Notes: generated by a model not told the origin, from the sequence alone. A stretch of DNA of 64,000 nucleotides from Deinococcus radiopugnans ATCC 19172 (GCF_006335125.1 NZ_VDMO01000007.1:124001-188000); one strand, 5' to 3'. Counted from the stretch's first letter, positions 13,247 to 25,075 are shown. Numbers and translations: made by a program.

Positions 13247-13344
13247 AAGACGGCGCTAGTTTAAGCCTTTTGCAGCGTGAGAGATGCCCAGGCGTGGCGC
13301 AGACCTCCCAGAAGGGTCAGCGAACAGCCGGTTGACGCGGCCAG

Positions 13345-13371
13345 AAAAAGCCCTCTCCGCCGGGGAGAGGG
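13345..13371 (-). terminator. Intrinsic terminator of the tatAC operon
   Basis: On the minus strand CCCTCTCC and GGAGAGGG form an 8-bp stem with a five-base loop, followed by CTTTTT. It lies 16 bp downstream of the tatC stop. Confidence 0.82.
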
Positions 13372-13386
13372 TGGGGGAGAGGAACA

Positions 13387-14175
13387 TCACAGGCCCAGCG
13401 CGGGGGCTTCTTCCTCTTCGGGCGGTGGCAGGCGGAAGGCCCGCGAGAGCAGCACGCTCAGCTCGAACAGCACGTACAGCGGCACGGCCACCAGCATCAT
13501 GTTGGTGGGGTCCGGCGTGGGCGTGATGACGGCGGCGGCCACCATGATGGCCACCAGCGCGAAGCGCCAGCCCTTGCGCAGCATCACGTGGTTTACGATG
13601 CCGATGCGGGTCAGGATGATCGCCAGGATGGGCATCTCGAAGGCCACCCCAAACGCCACCAGAAAGGTGGTGACCGTGCCGATGTACTGGCCCAGCCCCA
13701 GAATCGGCGTCACCGCTCCGGCCAGGAACTCCACCAGAAACGGAACCATGGTGGGCAGCACCAGCTTGTAGCCGAAGATCCCCCCGCCCAGAAAGGACAG
13801 CCCCGCCCCGACGATGAAGGGCACGGCCCAGCGCCGCTCGCTGGGATACAAGCCCGGCGCGATAAAGCCCCAGACCTGCCCCAAAATGAAGGGCAGCGCC
13901 AGCCCCAGCCCGGCCCAGAACGCTAGGCTCAGGCTCAGCAGCAGCGGCTCGGTCAGGGTGTAGGTCACCACCTGCACCTTGCCGGCGGTGTACAGCTCCG
14001 AATATTGCAGCGGCCCCTTGACCCAGTCGATCAGTTGCACGCGGTAGACGAAGGCCACCGACATCCCGATGACCAGGAAAATCACGCTGATGACCAGCCG
14101 CTTTCTCAGTTCATCCAGGTGATCGAACAGGGGAGCGCTTTTCAGGTCTGTGCTGGGGGCGGTTTTGGGGGACAT
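13387..14175 (-). CDS. tatC: Sec-independent translocase subunit TatC
   Basis: 262 residues with six membrane helices. Conserved TatC elements: FDHLDELRKRL in the N-terminal cytoplasmic segment and the FE pair (VAFGVAFEMPI) in the third periplasmic/transmembrane region. TatC recognises twin-arginine signal peptides and works with TatA in the cytoplasmic membrane. Preceded by an SD (gggagg) and 15 bp downstream of tatA in one operon. The C-terminus is acidic (EEEEA). Confidence 0.95.
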   Translation of the reverse strand: MSPKTAPSTDLKSAPLFDHLDELRKRLVISVIFLVIGMSVAFVYRVQLIDWVKGPLQYSELYTAGKVQVVTYTLTEPLLLSLSLAFWAGLGLALPFILGQVWGFIAPGLYPSERRWAVPFIVGAGLSFLGGGIFGYKLVLPTMVPFLVEFLAGAVTPILGLGQYIGTVTTFLVAFGVAFEMPILAIILTRIGIVNHVMLRKGWRFALVAIMVAAAVITPTPDPTNMMLVAVPLYVLFELSVLLSRAFRLPPPEEEEAPALGL

Positions 14176-14190
14176 GGCGTGACCCCTCCC

Positions 14191-14439
14191 TTACGCGCGG
14201 CGGTTGCCGGCGCTCTCGCGTTCGCGCTCGGTGGGCATCGGTGCGCCGGTCACGGGATCGATCTGGCGCGAGGACACGTCGGTGATGGGGCGGACGACTT
14301 CGTCAGCGTCGGTCTTGGCCGTCTCACGCTTGAACTCCTTGATGCCCTGGCCCAGGCCCTTGCCCAGTTGCGGCAGTTTGCTGGCCCCGAAGACCAGGGC
14401 GATCACGACGATAATCAGAATAATTTCCAGGGGACCCAT
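14191..14439 (-). CDS. tatA: Sec-independent translocase subunit TatA
   Basis: 82 residues: a membrane helix (residues 4-20), the FGASKLPQLGKGLGQGIKEFK hinge and amphipathic helix split around residues 18-38, and a charged tail. It forms the protein-conducting part of the Tat pore. The ATG at 14439 is preceded on the minus strand by the SD AAGGAGT. No separate tatB is visible, so TatA may serve both roles as in minimal Tat systems. Confidence 0.93.
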   Translation of the reverse strand: MGPLEIILIIVVIALVFGASKLPQLGKGLGQGIKEFKRETAKTDADEVVRPITDVSSRQIDPVTGAPMPTERERESAGNRRA

Positions 14440-14665
14440 AATGCGTACTCCTTTGCGTGCCGGGCGGTGGCCGGGCGTGTCTTGCGGTTGAAGGGGATGG
14501 AGGGGCGTGGAGGGGTGGGCGGCAAACACATGGGGCGGACGGTGAACCGGTCCCGCTCTGCTTTGTAGATATGCGGGGCCGGGCCGGGCGGATTGCCTAT
14601 TAAACCTTAATGACGGGCGAGCAAGTGACGGCCAAGGCGCAATCCAGGCAGCCCAGACGCGCCGG

Positions 14666-15394
14666 TCAGATGCTCCAGCCGCCGTCCACCCGCAGTTCCT
14701 GGCCGGTGATGTAGGCGGCCTCGTTCGTCGCCAGAAAGGCAATCGCCGCCGCCACCTCGTTCGGCTGCCCGAAGCGGCGGGCGGGAATCCGGGCCGTCAG
14801 CTTGTCGGCGTCACCGGGATCACGGTTCAGGGCCTTCAGGCGGTCCGTGGCCGTGTAGCCAGGCGCGACGGTGTTGCAGGTCACGCCGTCACTCGCCACC
14901 TCCAGCGCCAGCGTCCGCAGGTAATTGGTCACGGCGGCGCGCATGGCGTTGCTCACCGGCAGCGTGGGCGAGGGCCGGCCCACCGTCAGGCTGGTCACGG
15001 CGATGATGCGGCCCCACTGACGCCCGCGCATGCCAGCCAGTACCCCATTCGCCAGCCGCACGGTGCTGAGGAAGGTGGTGTCGTAGCCGGCCTGCCACGC
15101 CTCTTCACTGACCTCACTGGGTTTCCCCGGAGGGGGGCCGCCGGCGTTGCTGACCAGAATGTCCACCTCGCCCGCGGCCTGCACGGCAGCTGTTACACCC
15201 TCCTGGGTGCTGACATCGGCCACCACCCAGCGCGCCCCGAGGGCGTCCGCCGCCGCCTTGAGGGCCTGTTCGTGCCGCGCAGCAATCGTGACCCGCGCGC
15301 CCAGCCGGACCAGATCGTGCGCCGCCGCCAGCCCGATGCCCCTGCTGCCGCCCGTCACCAGGGCACGTTTGCCGTCCAGCCTGAACAACGTCAT
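14666..15394 (-). CDS. Short-chain dehydrogenase/reductase lacking the YxxxK motif
   Basis: 242 residues, FabG-like SDR fold. The NAD(P)-binding TGGSRGIG is at 14-21 and SNAGG at about 83-87. The catalytic Ser is in VTSL near 134, but thirteen residues later, where the active-site Tyr should be, the sequence is PVSNAMRAAV: Tyr is Ser and Lys is Arg. Related SDR subgroups with SNxxR are known to me from sequence only; activity is doubtful or different from classical ketoacyl reductases. A TAGCCT box six bases before the ATG suggests a leaderless mRNA. Confidence 0.85.
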   Translation of the reverse strand: MTLFRLDGKRALVTGGSRGIGLAAAHDLVRLGARVTIAARHEQALKAAADALGARWVVADVSTQEGVTAAVQAAGEVDILVSNAGGPPPGKPSEVSEEAWQAGYDTTFLSTVRLANGVLAGMRGRQWGRIIAVTSLTVGRPSPTLPVSNAMRAAVTNYLRTLALEVASDGVTCNTVAPGYTATDRLKALNRDPGDADKLTARIPARRFGQPNEVAAAIAFLATNEAAYITGQELRVDGGWSI

Positions 15395-15400
15395 GGGGGC

Positions 15401-15406
15401 AGGCTA
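15401..15406 (-). promoter_or_regulatory. -10 box of a leaderless promoter (SDR gene)
   Basis: TAGCCT on the minus strand, six bases before the ATG at 15394. Confidence 0.5.
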
Positions 15407-15453
15407 CACCTGCGCGGCCCCTGCGAGAGCGGGCGCGGCCCCGCACCAACCCT

Positions 15454-15459
15454 TACCCT
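15454..15459 (+). promoter_or_regulatory. -10 box of a leaderless promoter (mqnB)
   Basis: TACCCT is followed by seven bases and the mqnB ATG at 15467; no SD is present. Confidence 0.5.
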
Positions 15460-15466
15460 GTTTCCC

Positions 15467-16111
15467 ATGCTGCCTCTGATCGTCGTTGCCACCCCCGCCG
15501 AGGCCGAGCGCCTGCTGGACCTGAACGCCCGCGTGGTGGTGTCCGGGGTGGGGGTGGTGGCCGCCGCCCTGGCGACGGCGCGCGCGCTGGCAGAACAGGA
15601 GGCCAGGCTGGTGATCAGCGCCGGCATTGGCGGGGCCTACCCAGCGTCGGGGCTGCGGTCCGGCGATCTGGCGGTTTCAGCCGAAATTGTTCAGGCGGAC
15701 CTGGGGGCCTGGGACGGCGAACGCTTTCTGGACTTCGGCGGGCTGGGCCTGTCCATCCTTCCAGACTCGCCCCATGCCGGACGCTTTGTTACCTGGGCCT
15801 CTGCCCCCGAAGTCGCGCGGCGTGCGGAGGCCCACCTGGGACCGATGCTCACGTTGAACAGCGTGACAGGCAGCGCGCAGTCTGCCGCCGCGCTGGAACG
15901 CCGTTTCCCCGGCGCCCTCACCGAGGGCATGGAGGGTGCGGGCGTGGCCCACGCCGCGCTGCTGGCCGGCGTGCCCGTGCTGGAGGTGCGCGGCGTGAGC
16001 AACGCGGTAGGCCCGCGTGACCGTGCGTCCTGGCGGATTCCACAGGCGCTCGCCGCCACCCGGCGGGGCGTGGCGGCGGCGTTGGAAGTCTGGGAGGAGC
16101 GGAAAGGGTAG
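15467..16111 (+). CDS. mqnB: Futalosine hydrolase
   Basis: 214 residues of the nucleoside phosphorylase/MTAN fold: SAGIGGAYP near residue 50, SLxxVTGSA-like stretch LNSVTGSAQ and the catalytic-region TEGMEGAGVAHAA. Futalosine hydrolase releases hypoxanthine from futalosine in the alternative menaquinone pathway, which Deinococcus uses. The neighbouring genes are not menaquinone genes. MTAN was considered, but the short length and the EGMEGAG context favour MqnB. Confidence 0.85.
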   Translation: MLPLIVVATPAEAERLLDLNARVVVSGVGVVAAALATARALAEQEARLVISAGIGGAYPASGLRSGDLAVSAEIVQADLGAWDGERFLDFGGLGLSILPDSPHAGRFVTWASAPEVARRAEAHLGPMLTLNSVTGSAQSAAALERRFPGALTEGMEGAGVAHAALLAGVPVLEVRGVSNAVGPRDRASWRIPQALAATRRGVAAALEVWEERKG

Positions 16112-16120
16112 AGGCCCGCT

Positions 16121-16555
16121 CTAACTGTTCAGCGAGAGCTTGCCGCTGGTGGAGTTGGCCGCGTTGCCGGGAAAGTTGACCTTCACGTTCACGGTGGTCC
16201 CGGCCGGCGTGGCGGGATCGATGTTGATCCAGTGGCTGACCAGCACCGGGGGCGTGGGCTGCGGATCGACGGCGCGCACCAGCACGCGCCCCTGCGCGGG
16301 CACGAAGACGCACCAACCTTCAGGGGTGGTGGTAAAGGCGCGCACCGGCAGGATGCTCTGCAGGGTCATGTCGGCGTTGGTGGCCCAGTACTCGACCAGC
16401 AGGCTGGCGTGCTCGCGTCCGATATCGGCCTGATCCAGATCCAGCTGGACCTCCACGCTGTCGGGCATGCCCTCGACCAGATTGGTCCAGCCGGGGACGA
16501 CAAAACGGTTGCTGGCAGCGCTCTTGAACTGTTGAGGGGTGGTCGCGTCGGTCAT
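16121..16555 (-). CDS. Uncharacterised protein
   Basis: 144 residues, no signal peptide or membrane segment. The composition and alternating hydrophobic pattern (EVQLDLDQADI, RVLVRAVDPQ, TTVNVKVNFPG) suggest a beta-sandwich. I do not recognise the family. It converges on mqnB with a 9-bp gap. TAGGCT six bases upstream of the ATG (16562-16567) supports this start and a leaderless transcript. Confidence 0.6.
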   Translation of the reverse strand: MTDATTPQQFKSAASNRFVVPGWTNLVEGMPDSVEVQLDLDQADIGREHASLLVEYWATNADMTLQSILPVRAFTTTPEGWCVFVPAQGRVLVRAVDPQPTPPVLVSHWINIDPATPAGTTVNVKVNFPGNAANSTSGKLSLNS

Positions 16556-16561
16556 GGGTCT

Positions 16562-16567
16562 AGCCTA
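16562..16567 (-). promoter_or_regulatory. -10 box of a leaderless promoter (gene at 16121-16555)
   Basis: TAGGCT on the minus strand, six bases before the ATG. Confidence 0.45.
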
Positions 16568-16616
16568 GCGGATTGGCCGCCCTCCCGGTGCCACCCCCGC
16601 ATTCATCTCCGGACGA

Positions 16617-16760
16617 TCAGTCGGCGTAGGTGCGAACCGTGCGGATCAGCGCCCGCACCGCCAGATAGCCCACCACGAAGAACAGCAGCGGCGTGACGTT
16701 CAGGGTAACCTCGGCGTCCTTTTCGGGTTCCAGGGGATTTTGCTTGCGGTACTTGATCAT
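16617..16760 (-). CDS. Small single-pass membrane protein, 47 residues
   Basis: The frame begins MIKYRKQNPLEPEKDAEV and ends with a hydrophobic helix (LNVTPLLFFVVGYLAVRALI) and a basic tail. Charged N-terminus, one helix and compact size look like a real small protein; codon third positions are mostly G or C as in its neighbours. No family is recognised. No clear SD. Confidence 0.55.
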   Translation of the reverse strand: MIKYRKQNPLEPEKDAEVTLNVTPLLFFVVGYLAVRALIRTVRTYAD

Positions 16761-16914
16761 ACGGCCAGGGTACGACACGGGGCTGTGTGGGTGTTGGCAA
16801 GGGTGCTTACCCAGTATTCAGGTCAGCCGTCCGGTCCAGGTGAACGCGGTCACGGCGCCGTGGTTCGCGTGAGAGTAGAACGGCTCTGTGACTTCTTCCT
16901 CCACCTCCTCCACC

Positions 16915-17946
16915 ATGCGCGCCCTGAGCAAACTGAAGCCCGAACCCGGCATCTGGCTGACTGAAACCGATGTTCCGACGCCCGGCCCCAACGATCTGCT
17001 GATCCGCGTCAAGAAGAGCAGCATCTGTGGCACCGACGTCCACATCTACAAGTGGGACGAGTGGGCCAGCCGCACCGTGCCCACGCCGATGGTGGTGGGC
17101 CACGAGTACGTGGGCGTGGTGGCCGGCATGGGTTCGGAGGTCAGCGGCTTTCAGATCGGTGACCGGGTGAGCGGCGAGGGCCACATCACCTGCGGACACT
17201 GCCGCAACTGCCGCGCGGGCCGCCGCCACCTGTGCCGCAACACCCAGGGCGTGGGCGTCCAGCGTCCCGGCTCGTTTGCCGAGTATCTGGTGCTGCCGGC
17301 CTTCAACGCCTTCAAGCTGCCCGACGACATCTCCGACGATCTGGCCGCCATCTTCGATCCCTTCGGCAATGCCGTCCACACCGCCCTGAAGTTCGACCTG
17401 GTGGGCGAGGACGTGCTGATCACCGGGGCCGGGCCGATTGGCGTGATGGCCGCCGCCGTCGCCAAGCATGTCGGCGCGCGCCACGTGGTGATCACTGACG
17501 TGAACGAGTACCGCCTGGAGCTGGCGCGCCAGATGGGCGTGACCCGCGCCGTGAACGTGGCCGAAGAAGACCTGTGGACGGTGGCGCAGAGTGAACTGGG
17601 CATGACCGAGGGCTTCGACGTGGGCCTGGAGATGAGCGGCTCCGGCGCGGCCTTCGCCCAGATGGTCAAGTTGATGAATCACGGCGGCAAGATCGCCCTG
17701 CTGGGCATTCCGGCGGGCCGCGTGGACATCGACTGGGACAGCGTGATCTTCAAGATGCTGACGGTGCAGGGCATCTACGGGCGCGAGATGTTCGAGACCT
17801 GGTACAAGATGGTGGCGTTGATCCAGTCCGGCCTGGATCTGACCCCGGTCATCACCCACCATTACGGCATCGCCGACTTCCAGCAGGGCTTCGACGCCAT
17901 GCTGGGCGGCCAAAGCGGCAAGGTCATTCTGGACTGGGGCGTCTGA
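16915..17946 (+). CDS. tdh: L-threonine 3-dehydrogenase
   Basis: 343 residues, very close in pattern to E. coli Tdh. Zinc medium-chain dehydrogenase: catalytic Cys38 in SICGTD, HE in GHEYVG at about 63, structural zinc ligands in [15 protein letters not shown], and the nucleotide-binding [10 protein letters not shown]. It oxidises threonine to 2-amino-3-ketobutyrate. The ATG at 16915 matches the family start; an in-frame GTG at 16888 would add nine Ser/Thr-rich residues. No kbl gene follows, so the ligase must be elsewhere. Confidence 0.94.
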   Translation: MRALSKLKPEPGIWLTETDVPTPGPNDLLIRVKKSSICGTDVHIYKWDEWASRTVPTPMVVGHEYVGVVAGMGSEVSGFQIGDRVSGEGHITCGHCRNCRAGRRHLCRNTQGVGVQRPGSFAEYLVLPAFNAFKLPDDISDDLAAIFDPFGNAVHTALKFDLVGEDVLITGAGPIGVMAAAVAKHVGARHVVITDVNEYRLELARQMGVTRAVNVAEEDLWTVAQSELGMTEGFDVGLEMSGSGAAFAQMVKLMNHGGKIALLGIPAGRVDIDWDSVIFKMLTVQGIYGREMFETWYKMVALIQSGLDLTPVITHHYGIADFQQGFDAMLGGQSGKVILDWGV

Positions 17947-18025
17947 GGTGACGGTGGGGGACGTTTCCCCTCAAGCGGCGGCTTCGGTGCGCAGGGCAGG
18001 CGATCATATTGCTGCGCTCACGCGT

Positions 18026-18031
18026 TATCCT
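18026..18031 (+). promoter_or_regulatory. -10 box of the trpS leader transcript
   Basis: TATCCT is followed by six bases and the ATG of the leader peptide at 18038, so the attenuator transcript probably starts at or next to that ATG. Confidence 0.5.
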
Positions 18032-18037
18032 GCCCCC

Positions 18038-18085
18038 ATGACTTTCCAGCAGGCACAGACTCAGGCATGGTGGCCCGGCAGCTGA
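18038..18085 (+). CDS. Tryptophan-rich leader peptide of trpS (15 residues)
   Basis: The frame encodes MTFQQAQTQAWWPGS and stops at 18083-18085. Two adjacent Trp codons (18068-18073) sit directly before a CCCGG/CCGGG hairpin (18074-18090), and a strong intrinsic terminator lies at 18123-18157, before trpS. This is the textbook arrangement of ribosome-mediated attenuation: low charged tRNA-Trp would stall the ribosome on the Trp pair, disturb the first hairpin and favour read-through. The possible antiterminator is CCGGG (18086-18090) pairing with CCCGG (18129-18133). Confidence 0.75.
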   Translation: MTFQQAQTQAWWPGS

Positions 18086-18093
18086 CCGGGTGA

Positions 18094-19197
<1,104 letters not shown>

Positions 19198-19331
19198 TAC
19201 GGATTCCGTCTGTTTCGTTGACAAACCGGGAGGGCACCGGTTTGCCAACTCCACGCCCGGAACCCGTCCTGCTCCTTCTCGCTTCGCTCGGATTTCCATC
19301 GTTTTTGCAAACGATTCAATCGGAGTACGTA
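19198..19331 (+). mobile_element. MITE family 2, copy A (134 bp)
   Basis: The ends are TACGGATTCCG and CGGAGTACGTA, 11-bp terminal inverted repeats with two mismatches, flanked by the 3-bp duplication TGA (19195-19197 and 19332-19334). Length and sequence match the element at 51402-51535 read in reverse. An internal inverted repeat (CAAACCGG..CCGGTTTG) replaces the corresponding stem of the other copy. No coding capacity. The 3-bp TNA duplication fits IS5-superfamily relatives such as the IS1031 group (inference). Confidence 0.85.
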
Positions 19332-19972
19332 TGAGCGCGGGCACCCTGTCCGAGAACCTCCGCCGCCACCCGCACCGCCCGCGTGATCTCGTCCTGCGGC
19401 AGGTAGGGAAGGGGCGGGCGGTCTTCCGGCACGGCCAGGGCCACGGCTGGATTGGCCGGCAGGTGCAGAAAGCCGCACGGCACGTCGCCCTGGCCCCGCG
19501 CCGTCAGCCAGTGGCGGGCGCGGTACATCACGAAATTGCAGAGGTACAGGCCCGCCGTGTTGCTGATGTGGCCGGGAATGCCTGCCGCCTGCCATGCGCT
19601 GAGCAGGGGGCGCAGCGGCAGGGTGGACAGGTACGCCGGGGGTGCGTCGTCGTGCGGATGGGCGGGCGCGTCGCGGTAGGTGTTCCCGGCATTGTCCGGA
19701 ATGTTGAAGTCCATGACGTTCAGCGCCACCCGCTCCAGCGTGACCTGGGGCCGCCCCGCCGCCAGTCCGGTCAGCAACACCGCGCCGGGTTGGTGCCGCT
19801 CCAGCAGCGCCTCCAGCGCCTCGCCCGCCGAGTGCGGCTCTACGGGCAGCAGGGCCGAGACGACGTGCATTCCGCCCACTTCCAGGCCGTCCAAGGCCGC
19901 CGCCGCCCGCGCGCTGGGGTTGTCGGGATGCGTGTGGAACGGCTCGAATCCGGTCAGCAGCAACTTGGGCAT
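19316..19972 (-). CDS. pcp: Pyroglutamyl-peptidase I
   Basis: 218 residues, cysteine peptidase family C15, removing N-terminal pyroglutamate. The catalytic triad is visible as Glu80 (LERVALN), Cys145 (TAGLYLCN) and His170 (GFLHLP); GFEPF and DFNIPDNAG are also conserved. The last residues HTYSD and the stop are supplied by the MITE at 19198-19331. Without the element the frame would end ...GARAQK and overlap the 3' end of trpS. TATCAT at 19980-19985, seven bases before the ATG, suggests a leaderless mRNA. Confidence 0.93.
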   Translation of the reverse strand: MPKLLLTGFEPFHTHPDNPSARAAAALDGLEVGGMHVVSALLPVEPHSAGEALEALLERHQPGAVLLTGLAAGRPQVTLERVALNVMDFNIPDNAGNTYRDAPAHPHDDAPPAYLSTLPLRPLLSAWQAAGIPGHISNTAGLYLCNFVMYRARHWLTARGQGDVPCGFLHLPANPAVALAVPEDRPPLPYLPQDEITRAVRVAAEVLGQGARAHTYSD

Positions 19973-19979
19973 GGCTGGA

Positions 19980-19985
19980 ATGATA
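19980..19985 (-). promoter_or_regulatory. -10 box of a leaderless promoter (pcp)
   Basis: TATCAT on the minus strand, seven bases before the pcp ATG at 19972. Confidence 0.45.
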
Positions 19986-20016
19986 GCCCCGCCGCGTCTT
20001 TGAGCGACAATGGCCC

Positions 20017-20319
20017 ATGCCTGCCATTGCCGTTCATGCCGTGATCACCCCCAGACCCGAACACGTCGAGGCCGTGCTGACCGAGATGCGGGGCATGGTG
20101 CAGCACAGCCGCCAGGAACCCGGCTGCCTGCGCTATGACCTGCTGCGTCAGGACGACGGCGGCACCGTGCGCCTGCACGTGCAGGAGCGGTACCGCGACA
20201 TGGCCGCCGTGCAGGCTCACCGTGACTCGGCGCACTACCAGGCGTACCGGGCCAAAGCCGGAGACTGGTTCCAGGCGGCCCCGGTGGTGACCGTGCTGGA
20301 AGAGGTGGACGTGGCCTGA
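20017..20319 (+). CDS. ABM-domain monooxygenase-like protein (YgiN type)
   Basis: 100 residues forming a single antibiotic-biosynthesis-monooxygenase ferredoxin-like domain: ITPRPEHVEAVLTEMRGM, EPGCLRYDLLRQDDG, ERYRDMAAVQAHRDS. Such dimeric proteins act on quinones or detoxify aldehydes; no substrate is evident. Divergent from pcp with a 44-bp spacer. The 3' end is about 60 bp from mutM. Confidence 0.82.
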   Translation: MPAIAVHAVITPRPEHVEAVLTEMRGMVQHSRQEPGCLRYDLLRQDDGGTVRLHVQERYRDMAAVQAHRDSAHYQAYRAKAGDWFQAAPVVTVLEEVDVA

Positions 20320-20364
20320 GGCTGTCCCGGAGCCTTCGCTACCTTCGCCCGGCGGCCCCACCGC

Positions 20365-20370
20365 TATGCT
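20365..20370 (+). promoter_or_regulatory. -10 box of a leaderless promoter (mutM)
   Basis: TATGCT is followed by eight bases and the mutM ATG at 20379. Confidence 0.5.
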
Positions 20371-20378
20371 TGACCCCT

Positions 20379-21245
20379 ATGCCTGAGCTGCCGGAAGTCG
20401 AGACCACGCGCCGCAAGATCGAGCCGCTGCTGCGCGGGCGCGTCATCGCCAACGTCGAACACGACGCGCCGCACAAGTACCGCGACACCCATCTGGCGGT
20501 GGGACGGCGGGTCACGGGGCTGTCCCGGCGCGGCAAGTACCTGATGCTGCAACTGGCGGCGGCGGACGCGGCGGAGGCTGACCCCCACGATCTGGAATTC
20601 ATCGTCCACCTGGGCATGACTGGGGGCTTTCGCCTGGAACGCGGAGGGCACACCCGCGTGACCCTGACCCTGGAGCCGGACGACGGCGGGGACGGCCAGC
20701 AACTGTTCTTCAACGATCCGCGCCGTTTCGGCAAGATGGCGGTGGTGCGTCCTGGCGACTACGCGGGCATGCCCACCCTGGCCGCGATGGGGCCGGAGCC
20801 GCTCTCCGACGACTTTGGCGAGGCCGACTTCGTGCGGCTGGCCCGTGAGGCGGGCGCGGTCAAGCCGTGGCTGCTCTCGCAGAAGCCGGTCAGCGGCGTG
20901 GGCAACATCTACGCCGACGAGAGCCTGTGGCAGGCCCAGATTCACCCGGCCCAGACCCGCCTGACCACCGCAGAGGGGAAACGCCTCTACGCGGCCATCC
21001 GCGAGGTTATGGCAAAGGCCGTGGAGGCAGGCGGCAGCAGCCTGGGCAGCGGCGTGGGCAATTATCGCCAGCACGACGGCATCTCGGGGCTGTTCCAGCA
21101 CGAGCACCACGTCTACGGCAAGGACGGGCAGCCCTGCCCTCGCTGCGGCACGGACATTGCCAAGACCGTGCTGGCGCAGCGGGGAACGCATTTTTGCCCG
21201 AAGTGTCAGGTGCTCAGGGAGCGGTCTAAAGGTCAAACCGTCTAA
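20379..21245 (+). CDS. mutM: Formamidopyrimidine-DNA glycosylase
   Basis: 288 residues. The mature N-terminus PELPEVETTRR supplies the catalytic Pro and Glu; the H2TH region (GVGNIYADESLW) and a C-terminal zinc finger with two CxxC pairs (CPRCG, FCPKCQ) are intact. It excises 8-oxoguanine and formamidopyrimidines in base excision repair. The last eight codons (RSKGQTV and stop) lie in a local repeat that continues into the hairpin at 21232-21318, so the C-terminus may have been altered by it. Confidence 0.96.
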   Translation: MPELPEVETTRRKIEPLLRGRVIANVEHDAPHKYRDTHLAVGRRVTGLSRRGKYLMLQLAAADAAEADPHDLEFIVHLGMTGGFRLERGGHTRVTLTLEPDDGGDGQQLFFNDPRRFGKMAVVRPGDYAGMPTLAAMGPEPLSDDFGEADFVRLAREAGAVKPWLLSQKPVSGVGNIYADESLWQAQIHPAQTRLTTAEGKRLYAAIREVMAKAVEAGGSSLGSGVGNYRQHDGISGLFQHEHHVYGKDGQPCPRCGTDIAKTVLAQRGTHFCPKCQVLRERSKGQTV

Positions 21246-21318
21246 CGGTCTAACCGCAAAAAGATTATGTCCTACGTAGTTTTCAGCGGTCAGACGTTTA
21301 GACTTTCGACGGTTTGAC
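21223..21318. repeat. Long imperfect hairpin and GGTCTAA repeats after mutM
   Basis: GTCAAACCG (21232-21240) pairs with CGGTTTGAC (21310-21318); further in, GTCTAA (21248-21253) pairs with TTAGAC (21298-21303) and ACCGC (21253-21257) with GCGGT (21286-21290). The segment from 21223 also has a shortened second copy at 22004-22028. It looks like a small mobile or REP-type element between mutM and pdxH. Confidence 0.65.
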
Positions 21319-21346
21319 GCGCCGCAGGCGCACCCCAGGAGCTTCC

Positions 21347-21991
21347 ATGACCGATCTCACTTCCCTGCGAATTTCCTACACCCGCGACGCGCTGCGGCGG
21401 GCAGACCTGCAAGATGATCCGCTGGCCCAGTTTCAGGGCTGGTTTGCCGAGGCGCAGCGGGCCGGGTTGCCCGAACCCTACGCCCTGTCCCTGGCGACGG
21501 CGGACGCTTCGGGGCGGCCGGGCGTCCGCACGGTGCTGCTGCGCGGCGCGGATGAGCGCGGGCTGACCTTTTACACCAATTTCGAGTCCCACAAGGGCCA
21601 TGACCTGAGCGCCAACCCGCAGGCGGAACTGCTGTTCTACTGGGCCGAACTGGAGCGGCAGGTGCGGGCCTACGGTTCCATCACCCGCGTGCCGGATGCC
21701 GAGGCCGACGACTACTTCCACGTGCGCCCGCGCGACAGTCAACTGGCCGCCCACGCCAGCGATCCGCAGAGCGCGCCGATTGAGAACCGTGAAGCGCTGG
21801 AGGCCAAATTTGCCGCCCTGCACGAACGCTTTCCCGAAGGCCAGCCGGTGCCCCGCCCGGAGTTCTGGGGCGGCTACCGCGTGACCGTGCAGGAATGGGA
21901 ATTCTGGCAGGGCCGCCCCAACCGCATGCATGACCGCTTCCGCTACACGCGGCAGGACGGGGGCTGGAAGATTGAGCGCCTGATGCCGTGA
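21347..21991 (+). CDS. pdxH: Pyridoxamine 5'-phosphate oxidase
   Basis: 214 residues, usual PdxH size. FMN-binding split-barrel with [33 protein letters not shown], and the C-terminal PdxH signature [16 protein letters not shown]. It oxidises PNP and PMP to PLP. SD aggag at 21337-21341. The repeats flanking it on both sides suggest that the gene sits between two related short elements. Confidence 0.95.
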   Translation: MTDLTSLRISYTRDALRRADLQDDPLAQFQGWFAEAQRAGLPEPYALSLATADASGRPGVRTVLLRGADERGLTFYTNFESHKGHDLSANPQAELLFYWAELERQVRAYGSITRVPDAEADDYFHVRPRDSQLAAHASDPQSAPIENREALEAKFAALHERFPEGQPVPRPEFWGGYRVTVQEWEFWQGRPNRMHDRFRYTRQDGGWKIERLMP

Positions 21992-22003
21992 CGCCTTCGG
22001 CGT

Positions 22004-22028
22004 GGTCTAAAGGTCTAACCGAAAAAAG
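22004..22028 (+). repeat. Short repeat GGTCTAAAGGTCTAACC, second copy
   Basis: Nearly the same as 21223-21263 without an internal 16-bp segment, followed by the same A-rich run. It lies 12 bp after the pdxH stop. Confidence 0.6.
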
Positions 22029-22052
22029 AATTGCTGCAACGTGATTCGCTGA

Positions 22053-22077
22053 CCCCTCTCCCCCTGTGGAAGAGGGG
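22053..22077. repeat. CCCCTCT/AGAGGGG stem-loop
   Basis: CCCCTCT (22053-22059) pairs with AGAGGGG (22071-22077), no U tract, followed by GAGGGTGGGGGG. Similar CCCTCTCC/GGAGAGGG stems occur at 13351-13371. A dispersed REP-like stem is possible. Confidence 0.4.
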
Positions 22078-22138
22078 CCTGGCGAAGCAAGAGGGTGGGG
22101 GGCCACCCAGCACCCTCGAAGCCCACCAAGACCCTTCC

Positions 22139-22180
22139 AAAAAAGCGGCGCGGGACGCAGCTCTACACCGCCTCCCGCGC
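22139..22180 (-). terminator. Intrinsic terminator of secA
   Basis: On the minus strand GCGCGGGA and TCCCGCGC form an 8-bp perfect stem, followed by CGC and six T residues. It begins 20 bp after the secA stop. Confidence 0.85.
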
Positions 22181-22200
22181 ACCGCATCCTGCTTCCCGCT

Positions 22201-24810
<2,610 letters not shown>

Positions 24811-24818
24811 GACGAGCA

Positions 24819-24824
24819 AGTATA
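24819..24824 (-). promoter_or_regulatory. -10 box of secA promoter
   Basis: TATACT on the minus strand, eight bases before the ATG at 24810. No SD is present between them. Confidence 0.6.
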
Positions 24825-25075
24825 CCGCCCCGAGACTGACCGTGAGCTCACAAGTTCACAGAAGGGCGCGTAAGCAACCTGAGCGCGGCAGACTCACGGT
24901 TCAGGGGTGATGCTGCCGGGCGGCGGGGGCCGGGTAAACCTCCTCTAAAGGCCGCGCTCTCCGCCTCTGTCGGCCACCATGCAAAGCTGTCGGGTGAAGT
25001 CGGTCACAGTGGGCTCAGGCATGGGGCCGCCGCTGTGGGTTCGGCGCAGCCCCCACCATCCAGGAGGGAACACGT

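Noticed and set aside
21262..21279. TTATGTCCTACGTAG as an RDRM-like site near pdxH
   Set aside because: Only the left half resembles the motif; the segment is the loop of the long hairpin at 21232-21318.
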